Positions 9,717-20,441 of a stretch of DNA of 64,000 bases are shown here, piece after piece; position 1 is the first letter of the stretch; each line of letters starts with the position of its first letter. The notes beneath the pieces were generated by a model. It was not told where the DNA came from. It was given only the letters and a program-made list of their open reading frames with translations, and did no database searches. Source of the stretch: Sorex araneus (taxonomy: Eukaryota; Chordata; Mammalia; Eulipotyphla; Soricidae); assembly GCF_027595985.1 (NCBI RefSeq), contig NC_073304.1, positions 44,575,637-44,639,636 of the forward strand. The letters run 5' to 3'. The position numbers and the translations under genes were made by a program.

Positions 9717-11683
9717 CGCCGGCGCGGCCGAGGACGCCCGGGGGTCGTGGTGGAAACAGTGCCTGGAAACGAAACCAAGCGGGAGACGGGCCTCTCACGG
9801 AGACGGAGGAGCTGCAGCCTGGCCGGTTCTGTGGAGGCAGAAAAGCGCGGAGTCTCCCCCTCGGGCCACAGGACCCGGCACCCAGCCTGGCCTCGGACAC
9901 CGAGTCAACATGTTGCCTTTAAAGGCTGAATCACAGGGCGTGGTTCTTACTGGAGGAGGACTTGAAGGATTAAAAAACCATCTAATGTTTCTTTTTACAC
10001 TATTCCCCCCACCCCCCCTTCTTGGTACAGAGAACCAGCCAGCAATTTGCAATACTTGATTTCTTTATGATTGGGTCAGGTTCGGTTTTTTGGCCATGGA
10101 TTTTGGTTTGGCTTGGAAGGGGTAGTCTTTTTTGTTGTTGTTGTTTTGAGGGGTTAGGAGTCGTTTAAAAACTGTTCCATTTGTGCTGCTGTCATAGCTT
10201 GCAAGACATTCCTTTTTTTTTCTTTTTCCCCAGGCACCAAAGAAACTAAGGTTTCCCCCACCCCACCCCTCCCTCAGCATCCATGAACCGAAAGATCCTA
10301 GCTGCAATAATGCCCTAGCGATTTTAACACTCACTACATAGTTTTTCGAACTGAATTGCTCTTCCTGAGTGGCACATGAGTCTTTATGGTGATTCCCTTG
10401 GGCAGAAGCAGCGCCTGCCGGGATGCAGGCTAAAGGGCCCCTTCACTACGGACCCTCTGCTCATTTCTCACCTCGTCTGAGTTCTCCCTGGGACACAGTA
10501 GCAGCAGGTTTCTCCGGGAAAGCCAGTCTGCCTGCTTGTTCCCCAGAGCTGGGGTGGCCCGTGGACTGTGCTCAGGCAGGCAGAGCTCGGCTCCCCTTTA
10601 GGAAAGTGCAGCTGGAATTTTTTTCCCCCACCAAAAGCTCCTTTTCAGCTCAGAGCTATGGTCATTCTCTTAGTGACAATCTTACAGGAAAATTGTAGAG
10701 AGGCATTATGTACAAATATGTAAGTAGGTTTTTTTAATTTTTAATACTTGCACACACATACACAAATCCTATGTAACAACTCCAAAAACTCAAACCTATG
10801 AAAAATTCCCAACAGGTATTCTCCCCATACCTTGTTTAGAGTGATGAGCATGATAGTACCTCAGATAAACCCTCAGGAGGCCCGCCCTGCCCCACTCTGC
10901 TGCGTTCCTCACTGTAATGATCATAGTTGATATTTGCCTCCAGACCCGAGGTGCTATGTAGCTTTGGCCATTGTGTATATTTAGTGCTTGGTAGACTTTT
11001 GGGGTAGCCTCACAGAAGGGTGTCGTGTTCCTGTCCAAGAGTTGCAGGTGCCCTGTCTCCATTTTCCACAAAAAAAAACAAAAACAGAAAAATCAGAAAA
11101 CGAAACAAAAAACCTGTTGGAGCTTCCCAGGGGGCCCCCAGTGCATCAGCCCATCTAAGCAGCCCATCTATTCTAAGTGCTCCTCTTCCTGAGTGCTGGG
11201 CTTGGTTCGTGGTTCCATCTGATGGAAAGTGAGTTTGGAAGACTTAACAGGAACATGTGAACTCTAGCGTCCATGAGATTCATTGTCCAGGCACTTCAGG
11301 CAACTTCAGGCAACTTGAGCTCAGACGCTGGGGTCGGAGGCTTGGTGAAGACAGACGGTAGCTAAGCTACGTAGTCATCACCATTTTCCTCAAGCCTTTT
11401 ATGTTACCACGAGTGTGAGATGAAGCTCACGAATAGAATTCAGAGACTACAGGCTCCTATCTAAGCTAGTTTAAGAAATGTCCGAGCACATCGGAAATTT
11501 AGAGATACATAGGGATTGGTATACTTGTATAGGGATCAGTTTAAGGTTGTTGTTGACATCAACTATAGGCACTTTACTTAGGGTTAAATGATGAAACCCT
11601 TAAGAGGTTTTGAACACCAACATACTGGCTTATACTGCTGAGATATTTTGGTTTTCATTATTTTGCACTGGATACACTGTGTA

Positions 11684-11689
11684 AATAAA
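11684..11689 (+). promoter_or_regulatory. Candidate ATG14 poly(A) signal (proximal)
   Basis: AATAAA within gtgtaaataaatatac, a possible upstream alternative polyadenylation signal. Confidence 0.45.
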
Positions 11690-11986
11690 TATACTTAAAT
11701 ATACATTTCAAACCACTGTTTTTTCTACTCTTTGCTGCTCATTAAAAATCTTTCATGTAGGTGCCAGAACCATATGTAAACAGCTTTTTAAAAATTGAAG
11801 CTGGTATTTTTTTTTTCAAACAAAAAGCCATAAGATTTGGTTGTTTTCCATATCAAAAGAATTTGAAACAAGGTAATACTAATTAAAAAACCCACAGGCA
11901 CCAAATCGGCTGCTTGAAATGGTCTTTGAAAGACTTTTTTTTTTCTTTTTTCCGAAGGTGGGGGGTGGTTGTGGGGGATGTAATGA

Positions 11987-11992
11987 AATAAA
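11987..11992 (+). promoter_or_regulatory. Candidate ATG14 poly(A) signal (middle)
   Basis: AATAAA within tgaaataaagaacg, followed by gttttgcacatc. Confidence 0.35.
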
Positions 11993-12196
11993 GAACGTTT
12001 TGCACATCTAAGAGTTAAGGGGGAAGTTGGTGCCACTGTCAGGAATGGCAGCGCAGAGCCACGAGGACTCCCGTTAGAAGCTGGGAAAGCGGGTGTGCGG
12101 GAGCTGGGGCACCAGCGCGTGCAGGAACTTCCCTTGCTCTGTGACTTCCAAGCCAGTTTGAGTCAAATGTTTTCTAAACTTTTATTGTACTATTGC

Positions 12197-12202
12197 AATA
12201 AA
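12197..12202 (+). promoter_or_regulatory. Candidate ATG14 poly(A) signal (distal, preferred)
   Basis: AATAAA in tattgcaataaatctttt, after a T-rich stretch and followed at about 30 bases by ggctgtctttttcc, a reasonable downstream element. Chosen as the main 3' end. Confidence 0.6.
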
Positions 12203-13034
12203 TCTTTTAACAATACCTTGAGAACCTGGCTGTCTTTTTCCAAGCACGGATCATTTAACACTGGTGTGTCAAGATTGGCAAGAGTAAGATCAAACCATGC
12301 AGTGTCTGACACAGATTCTGGGCTGATGTGGGGCACCGTCTGTTCAGCAGGGAAGTTCCTCTAGCACTTAATACAAGCACAGAGGGTGGTGGGGAGGACA
12401 GGGCTCCCGTACACACCTTCCCTGACACCTGCCCTCTAGTGACCTGGGGTTTGCGCAGCACTGCAGGAATCCTTAGAGGTCACTGTTTGGGGAGCCATGT
12501 GAAATGCGCCCAGATTCAGGCTGAGACAGGGGAGGGGGGAGTCTGTCCTGTCCCAGAGATTTGAGTGGTTTTGAAGAACCCCTCCCCCTCCATTTTTTGT
12601 TGCTGCTGTTTCAGGTATTGTGGGGTGGGGGGGCATACTTTATGATGTTCAGGGGCACCCAGCTCTTGGTGCTTGCGGTTGTTCCTGGCAGTTTCCGAGA
12701 GTATGTTCAGACTCAGGCCTCCTGCGAGCACCGCGTACACTCAGCCTGTGAGCGAGCTTTCCCTGTCCCGCTCCTTTTTGTGATTGCTGTCTCAGCTGGC
12801 TAAGGTGCCTTTCAGGTTTAATTATTATAGAAAGGGGCCACCTACCAATAAATGGGGATACCAGGAGTGACAACAGTGTCAGTTTTGGAGAAATATTGAG
12901 GACTGTCACCATGGCCTCCATACTTCACTGGGAGTGAATGGGCAGCCAGCAGCAGGGGGAAATGGAGGCACTTCCCAATCCCACTTGTGCTGTTACTTTC
13001 AGTCTCTGGGCATCAGTTAAAAACAGCTTCAGTG

Positions 13035-13100
13035 AAGCCGAGGAGACAGCACATGACTGACCAAGGTTCTATCCTTGGCCCCAAAACAAAAAAAACAGGC
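13035..13100 (+). mobile_element. SOR SINE head fragment
   Basis: gaggagacagcacatgactg, accaaggttctatccttgg, then directly an A-rich stretch. Body missing. Confidence 0.5.
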
Positions 13101-13149
13101 TTCATCTAATGAAAAAGTTTCCAAACTAATTTGTCTTGTCACTCTCATT

Positions 13150-13328
13150 TTTTCTTTTCCTATTTTTGGTTTGGGGCCACATCCAGCATTGCTTAGGGGC
13201 TACTCCTGGCTCTGCACTCAGGAATCATTCCTGATTGGTGCTCGGGAGACCACATAGGATGCTGAGAATCCAATTCAGGTCAGCCACGTGCCAGGCAAGT
13301 ATCTTACCCTCTGTACTCAGTAATCCCT
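13150..13328 (-). mobile_element. SOR-type SINE
   Basis: Reverse-complement body: ggggccacatccagcattgc, ggctactcctggctctgcac, then ggatgctgagaatccaattc and gtgccaggcaagtatctta. Confidence 0.85.
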
Positions 13329-13589
13329 CGGAAATCTATTTTCTTCAAGCAAATAGAGGAGCCCTTCCCTGTTGCCCAAGTTATTGCCGCCCTCCCCGAT
13401 CGTCTATTCCAGTGATCTCAGGGGAGAGAGCAGTGCCACCCACTTCGGGAAATAATGATGTGTTGTATAGCGGTTCCCAGCCCGTACAGACATGTCATGA
13501 GCGATGTTGGAATCAGCTTAAAACAGATGAACAAAGGGTAACTTTTGTTGTTCGGAGGTCATTTAAAAGTTGCTTCAACAAAATATACT

Positions 13590-13753
13590 AGCAAGCGCCT
13601 GAGTAATAGTATAGCAGGTAGAGCATTTGCCTTGCACACAGCTGATCCAGGTTTGATCGCTGGCACCCCATATGTTCCCCCAAGCACCACTAGGAATGAT
13701 CCCTGAGCACAGCTGAGTGTGGCCTGAAAACAAACCAGAAAAAAAAAAAAAGC
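13590..13753 (+). mobile_element. SOR-type SINE
   Basis: agtaatagtatagcaggtag, gccttgcacacagctgatcc, aggtttgatcgctggcacc, catatgttcccccaagcacc and a 14-base A run at the end. Confidence 0.85.
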
Positions 13754-14668
13754 CACCACCAGCACTCCATCCCAGGATCTGGTGAGAATTTAGCCTCATG
13801 ACAGGATTTATAACCTAAATATTTCATTGATAACATTCCAGAAACCATCCGTTGGATGATCTTCTAGAAGGAAAAAGATGACAGAAGGGTAAGAACCCCA
13901 CCAGTGATGTACTTTATTTTTTTAATAGGAAGGAGTGAGGTAATAGGGGTGTGGAATAGGCAGGTTGAATGAATCCTTTAAAAAAAAAAAAAAAAGAAAA
14001 AAAAATTGGCTCAGGGTCTTGTAAGCCTGAGGTCAGGAGACTGATCCTTGGTATTATACTTGCCCTGAGCACAGCCCTGACAGCTTTGCTTTGGGGACCC
14101 CGCAGTGCCAGCAGTGTTCTCTAGAGCCCCCCTCCAGCTGTGTGTGAGCATTATCATCTCCACAGCAGCACCAGCAGAGTCGGGGGAGAAACTGGCAAAT
14201 GATACTTCCAGGGAGGTGCTAAAGAACAGGCTGGGAGCCGGCTGAGTGCAAGGAGGCCAGAGTGATTAGAGGTAAGTGGGAAGGCATGAATGCCTCCGAT
14301 GGTATCCAATTATTTATCTAAATTACTTATTACCGCCCCATTTGGGTGTGACCTTTAAGCATCAACTTTGTGACTGTGGAAGACGCCTGGGTTTTGATGA
14401 GTCTGTCTGCTCTCTCTGCAGTTTATTTCCTTCATTTAAAAGACTTTCCCAGGAAGACCTTTCTGATCCTTGGGAGCATCACCTGGGTGTGTGTTAGGAA
14501 AAGCAGGACCTTGGGTTCCATCGCACGTTCTGAACCACCACCCTCATTCTAACAATCTATATGTACATTTTAATATTTAAAAAGCTTTGATCTACAACAG
14601 TGCTGAACAAATAAAGTAACACCATGGGTGTGGTTTAAGGTCTTCCAGCGATGACATTTAAAAAGTAA

Positions 14669-14800
14669 AAGGACCAGAGAGATAGTACAGCAGCCTAGCA
14701 CATGGCAGACCAGGGTTCAACCCCTGGCACCACACAGGGTCCCCTGAGCAGAGCTGGGTATGGGCCCCCACAACCGCCAAAATACTAAATAAAGGCTAGA
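14669..14800 (+). mobile_element. SOR-type SINE, shortened
   Basis: ggaccagagagatagtacag, cagggttcaacccctggcac, gggtcccctgagcagagctg, aaataaa end. The middle of the body is deleted. Confidence 0.8.
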
Positions 14801-14819
14801 CAACTCAAAAAAGAACAAA

Positions 14820-14960
14820 TGTCTGACTTGCACAGGCCCCGAGTTTGGGCCCCGGCACAGCATCCATGGAACCTAGGAACCTCCAAGTACCCTGGGCCCT
14901 GTACAGCACTAAGCCAACCCTCTGGCCTGAAGAGCTGCATTGCCAGGAGTGGCCTCTTTC
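14820..14960 (+). mobile_element. Possible diverged tRNA-derived SINE fragment
   Basis: gacttgcacaggccccgagt and ttgggccccggcacagcatc resemble the head-body junction of the local SINEs; the rest is not alignable by eye. Confidence 0.3.
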
Positions 14961-14994
14961 AAAGGAAAAAAAGTGAAAATAGGTTAGCTTGTAC

Positions 14995-15078
14995 TTATTT
15001 TGGGAGCCAGAAATTGAACCCAATGTCTCATATATGGGAAGGATTTGCTCTACCATTGAGCTGCATCCCTGGCCCAAG
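14995..15078 (-). mobile_element. tRNA-like SINE head fragment
   Basis: gagccagaaattgaacccaa, gctctaccattgagctgca and ccctggccc read as the reverse complement of a tRNA-like head with B- and A-box remnants. Confidence 0.45.
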
Positions 15079-15202
15079 TTTTACTTCATTGTTTCCACAT
15101 TACATCAGTATGAAAACAGGGAACTGGGAGGGAAGACAGGAGGGAGGGGTTCCCAAAGGGTCCTATTTGCATTCAGGCTTTGGACCATGGTAATAATGGA
15201 GC

Positions 15203-15250
15203 AGCTTTATAATAAACTAATAAATGCCCTATAATAAACTAATAAACTCT
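15203..15250 (+). repeat. Short direct tandem duplication
   Basis: tataataaactaataaa occurs twice, separated by tgccc. Gives two AATAAA-like hexamers but no associated gene. Confidence 0.85.
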
Positions 15251-16011
15251 CTCTGCCTGTGCTCATTTAGGGTGTGCCAGGAGTTTCCTGTTGGGACCCC
15301 GTGCAAGCAGCCTCTACAGAGTGCCCAGGGGTGGGGGTGGGAGGGTGTGTGCAGGCTGAGAAGCCTGCAGCCCGGACAACAGTGGTGAAGGAAAAAGTCA
15401 CGAGAGGCCCCTCTTGCATGCTGGGGCGGCCGAGCTTCCATTTAGCACACCAAACTCTACAGGGCTGGAGGAGGAGCCCAAAGAGCCATGGGAGCTGTGT
15501 CTCAGCAGGATCCCTCCCTGCCACCCACAGAGGCGGCTCAGTGGGTGAGGCAGGTCAGAGTCAAGTCCCAGAGCTGTCCCAGGCCATGGAGGGCTGGGGG
15601 TGGACCTGGCTCCACCTCCGCCCTCCCACAGTTCCGCTTGGGAGCCTCTGGCCTCAGGAGTCCACCCAATTAAACAGTCTCCCTGCTTACGTTTGACTGT
15701 TTGGAAAGTGATTTTGATAACTGCAGAACTGCATCAGCCTTTGTGAACTACATAATCATCATTGAGGCTTCAATACCAGATATAGGGAAATAAGATCTAG
15801 CACAGTGGTTCTGCCCCCGTGGACTGGGAGATGGATCTACCGGTCCCCAGGTCTCGGGTCCTGCACTGGCATTTCCTACCATGCTTGGGGGTGATTTCCA
15901 AGAACAAGTTCAGCTGTGTGCTGCTCTTCTCACATATGTATGACCTGAGAGCCCAATCTCCTTATCACCCCAAACTGGGTAACTCAGCGGGAGCAGCTCC
16001 CCACCCACTTT

Positions 16012-16135
16012 TGGGCCACAATGCTTGTGCTAGGGGCTTACTCCTGACTTTGTGCTCCAGAGACTACTATAAGTGATGCTGGGGACTGAACTGGGTGCAG
16101 AGCAAGTATCCTCCCTACTTCACTCTTCAGGCCCA
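16012..16135 (-). mobile_element. Diverged SOR-type SINE
   Basis: gggccacaatgcttgtgcta, ggggcttactcctgactttg, gctggggactgaactgggtg, gagcaagtatcctccctac. Confidence 0.7.
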
Positions 16136-17649
16136 GCCACTTCCTTTTTAACCTTTATTCAAAAGGAATTTGAGGTTTGAAACAAATGTGTTGAGGCCTG
16201 TTGTCTCCAAATTCAGAGCAGAGGGGGAGGCTTTTTAAACAGCCGGGAGCACCACCACCCAAGGGCAGCTGCAGCCAAGGTAGCTACTAAATCCTCGGGG
16301 ACATCAAGGTCAAGTGAGCCGGGCCATCAGACTGGGGTGTGGCCTGGCAACAGCTTTGCTCTGGCAGGTTAGGTCCAACGTCACTGCCTATCACCACAGG
16401 AATGCCCATTCTTCCCAAGGTGGTGCAGAGTCGTGATGGCCACCAGAGGCCAGGGAGAGTGACCAGGGAGAACCACCAGGGAGAATGTGCCTGTCCCCCG
16501 CTCACTGCTTTTCTGAACCAAAGGGAAACAACAGGCACAGAGACCACCATCTTTCCTAGTGCCAGCATTGACTATTTCAGTGCCTGGTGCAGTCTGCAGG
16601 CTACGCACAGGCTCTGGCGGAGGCTGGATGTGTTGTTTCTGAAAGCAGACTGTGGGATGGAGGATGAACAGTCAATCTGCTGAGTGGGGGAGGAATGATG
16701 GCAGTTAAAGCCATGGAGTATGCCTGGAAATAAACACGTAATTTAAAAAGAAAAAAAAAATTGTTCAAGGTCAGGCCAAAACTGTTGGCATTTTCGCCGG
16801 GGCCTCCCTAGATCTTGGCCGGCCATAACCCACAAGCCTGCTGTCAGCGAGCCCAAGGCAGCGACAGGGTCCCGATGATACCAAATGCACAGCTGAGACA
16901 GCTGCCAGCCAAATCCTGTAGCTGCTATGGGGGTGTCCCTAACCAAGACCGCTCCCTCGGGACCAGCTGTGACAAGAGGAAAAGATCGTCAGACATCCTC
17001 CCCCTATCTCCCTTTCGGGTTTCTCATGCTCTAATGGAAAATTCTGGTAAGGCCCAAGACTGTCTGAACCTGCCTGCGTTCCGACAACAGTCACTGGCCA
17101 GGGACAGACACAGTGGCAAGTGTACCTGGCAAATATTGTTCTCTCCCAAGTGCAGTGGGACATGTGGTGGCCCATCACAGAAGGATCAAGACATCCACAC
17201 AGGGTGGGCATTCCAAAGCTGATGCCTTCCGAGCAATGATCAATGTGCCCACAGACTGTGGTCATTTTACTGTACCTTTTTGTTTTGACAAACCATTCAT
17301 TTGCCATTGGTGTACAATACTATGAAAGAGCAGAGCTTCATGCTTCTGTATCCTCTAGGCCTTAGGATGTGACCAATGTTGAGGTATCCTTCCACACGGT
17401 CCATTTAGTCAGACACAATGACAAGGCCTGAAAAGGAAATCTGAACCGGTCCATTTTACCTCATCCTGTCCTGTCTGTGGATTTCTAGTCTCAGACCTTG
17501 GGCAGGGAACCAAGGCCCAACTGCGTCAGAAACAGGGGCACTCTTTGACTTTCAGATTCCTCTGCTCCTTTTCTTTCCTGTAAGGTAAGGCACAGGTGGC
17601 TGACAGCAGACCAGGTGAGCAGCCACTGAGAAAAAGCTAAAATGTGGGA

Positions 17650-17740
17650 AGAAAATGTTTCAGCATTGTATAACTGAGACTTAAGCCTGAAAGCATTGTA
17701 ATTTTCCACGTGGTGATTCAATAAAAAAATTAAAATTAAA
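17650..17740 (+). mobile_element. L1-type 3' end
   Basis: cagcattgtataactgagac and gtggtgattcaataaaa, followed by A-rich sequence to 17,773. The same terminal block occurs reversed at 33.6, 46.8 and 63.2 kb. Confidence 0.55.
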
Positions 17741-18242
17741 AAAAAATAAAATTGTCTCCAAAAAAAAAAAAAAGTGGGAAGAGGTCCCTCTTTGTAGGAA
17801 AGAGAGGCAGAGCACCTAGGACCCTGGTCCCCATCAGCACCTACAGCAGAGCAGAAAAACAGGCAGAGCTGCTGAGCTGCAGGAATGACTGGGAGGCTGG
17901 TTTCCACAGCTTGTCACTAGGGGGCTCTGAAGCACAGTCTCTTTTCTCCTAAAGGAAAAGCTTTGGTTAACAGCAACAAAGATCAGGGAGAAGGACCCTC
18001 AAGTGCCACCCACTGAAATCCTCTCCCATCATCCAGACAGCACTGGGAACTGCATCCTACCACAGAATGCAAAAGGAGTCATCTAAGACCCCATGAACTG
18101 CATGCCAAGAGCAGACTAGGATGTTCTCAGAGCTGGTGCCACTTGAAAACCACATCTGAAAAGACTGCCTGGGAACACAACTAGGAGGAGGAGCTGCTTA
18201 TCCTGAGCCACAGTAGACGCAGGAGCCAGAAAGCAACGCTAG

Positions 18243-18310
18243 CTGCCATGTACTAGGCATTTGCCACATGCAAGGACAAAGTTCTTGATGTTGCCTCTCT
18301 CCTTTAAGCC
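18243..18310 (-). mobile_element. Possible MIR fragment
   Basis: tgccatgtactaggcatttg ccacatgcaagg with a following ctcctttaa resembles reverse-complement MIR 3' sequence. Weak. Confidence 0.3.
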
Positions 18311-19349
18311 TTAATTAGGAATCCCAAAATCACCTACCCAGGAAGATACATATATTGAGACTGGTAGCTTAGGGGAAGGCACAAATAATGGGCATGCAAC
18401 GTTCAGCCAGAGGCTCATGGGCTGAAAAAGCTCTTTAAAATAGCTCAGTTGGGTCAAGTCTGAGAAAGGGCTCCAGTAGCTTGAAAGCAAACCTCAGTGC
18501 TGTCACCAACGAATCCATGAGCCCCAGAGCTCCAGCGTAGCACAGGAAGGGGTCTAAGTGAGTGCCTGACAAGGGCAGAAATGGTCAGCAAAGACACTTC
18601 ACATTCAGTGGCCTATTCTCAAGGTGTGGCAGCCCTGCCCATTCAGGGCAGCCTCCTCTGCTCAACAGCAGCACTAGTTCCTTGGCAGCTCTGGCAAAGG
18701 CACTTAAGTTACCGCAGGGCCCCCCCTCCCCCAAGCCCTCATTACTTCCCCATCAGCCCCTCCCCTGAAGAGACTCTCCTGGCTTCTCCAAAACCCAGAG
18801 CTTACACTGATCGCTGGAAAGGTTTTTGGTTTAACACTCCCACCACCAGATTTCTAGAGGACTAAATCTTCCCAGCCCCATCAAACATTACATCAACACA
18901 GGCCTGAAAATGTACTCAGGGACTTCTGAATGATAAATTAATGAAGCTTAAGACAAGTTCTAAGAATATCCTAGATCAGAGGTTCTTAAACTCATCTGGC
19001 CCTACCACACCCTTTACAAAAACAAAAACAAAACCCCAACTCAGAACTGCCCACTGGAAATCTACCTTCTTGAAGCAAACAGAAAGCATACCTCAATGGC
19101 ACCAGAGGTTACCATTGATCACATCAGACAGTGTAGCCCACTCTGGTAAAATTGTCCTATATGCTACCACGTCCAACAAGGAAATGATGCTGTGCAGACA
19201 AGCTCCTCCAAATGTGCTCAAGCTGCAAAGAGCTTAAGTGAGAAAAAATAACTCCCGAATCCAGCTCAAAAACATTTGAAATTCTTAATTCACAAAAACT
19301 TTCACTATTACCTCATAAAGACAGTGAAAACACTTGCAAAACTCAGGTC

Positions 19350-20441
19350 CCATTTAAGATGCATTTTTATTGGTTAAAAAAAATTGTAACCAGACAGAAA
19401 GAATAAAGTAGACAAGAATGTTATAATCTGACTATATATAGTATTCTCTCATTCTTGGTGGATCACTAAAATATAACAAAGGATTATTCTCTATGCTAAT
19501 TTAAAGGTTGTCCAGTTAAACCATTATTTGGTATCCTTTCAATAGGTTAACCTCTTAACTATTTAGAGTTTCTTCTCAGAAACATTCATATATTATACAG
19601 GAAACATTCATAGTTTATTTGGGAAACATTCGTATTTTATACAGGATGTACAAATTTGAGACAAGACAATAAAAAAAGGGGGGGGGAACACATTTGTAGC
19701 CGCAACACTATCCTAGCTGCATTGTGGTGATTATGTTGTTCAGTCAGCTGTCCGTTATATACAACTTGGATTTAATAGTGTTATTTACAGAGGGGCCAAA
19801 AGCACTCATCTATGGTAAAGGCGCTCGGGGTTTAATGTGCACTTTCATAGCCCTATGAAACACAACCATTATATACACTGTAAACACCACAGGGCATGAA
19901 CTCCATCTCCAACCACAAACATCAATCTCACAGGATCAAGCATACAAGGTTTAAAGTAAGGTGCCTGACTTTTCCTTTGTAAGAATACTTTTCTTCTAAG
20001 AGCGCTGCTATCTTTCTTCACACACACTCTTCACTTATATCAAATATGGTGCCAGTGCTCAAAACATTTCTGGAGCCCCATTTGGGGGATTGCCTGCATA
20101 GTCTGCCATAAATCCATCGTGTCTGTGATGGTGCAACTATCTTTGTCCTTTGAGGATGAAGTCAGTTTGGGAAAACAGGCATAGATATTCACAGCCATGT
20201 GAGTCAAACTGGAATACCACCCTGGATCAAATGTGAGGTGCCACTGTACAACAAGAACAATTTCCTTGTACAGCTTGCAAATCAGGAGTTGAAAAAAAAT
20301 GTCTAAGCAGTGAATGGCAGTCATGATGGATAAGCATAGTGTCTCCTAAAATGAGGACTCGGGAGAGGCAACACTCACTTGCACAACAGAGTGAGGTGGG
20401 GGTTGAAAGTTTTAAATTTAGTTCTTTTGTCACCTCTCAGA
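19350..20441 (-). other. FBXO34 3' UTR
   Basis: Downstream of the FBXO34 stop, on the minus strand, to about 20 bases past the AATAAA at 19,366-19,371. About 1.07 kb and free of recognisable SINEs. A mononucleotide patch (A7G9-like on the plus strand) lies at 19,672-19,687. Confidence 0.65.
19366..19371 (-). promoter_or_regulatory. Candidate FBXO34 poly(A) signal
   Basis: TTTATT on the plus strand, AATAAA on the minus strand, within tgcatttttattggtt. It is the first good signal about 1.07 kb after the stop codon. Confidence 0.55.

Larger units (their letters stand above)
9717..12220 (+). other. ATG14 3' UTR
   Basis: About 2.5 kb from the stop codon to the last plausible poly(A) site. I see no interspersed repeat in it, in contrast to the introns and spacer, which fits a retained transcribed region. 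The first 200 bases stay GC-rich; the rest is ordinary, with T-rich runs at 10,120-10,230 and a CA-rich patch at 10,749-10,765. The end point is inferred from the AATAAA at 12,197 and the usual human 3' UTR size. Confidence 0.7.
12221..19349. other. Intergenic spacer between ATG14 and FBXO34 3' ends
   Basis: A 7 kb spacer between two convergent transcription units. It holds SOR copies near 13.0-13.75, 14.7 and 16.0 kb, an L1-type 3' end near 17.7 kb and a small tandem duplication at 15.2 kb. No ORF here has family similarity that I recognise. 12,221-13,030, 15,250-16,010, 16,140-17,640 and 17,775-19,349 show only unique sequence apart from a possible MIR piece at 18,243-18,310. Confidence 0.75.

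Noticed and set aside
9410..9900. CpG-rich block considered as a promoter island
   Set aside because: It coincides with the coding exon and near UTR of ATG14, with no gene starting on either strand nearby. Reported only as a base-composition oddity.
15203..15250. Two AATAAA-like hexamers in the spacer considered as a gene 3' end
   Set aside because: They come from a local duplication of tataataaactaataaa, beyond both genes' likely ends, and no upstream exon supports them.
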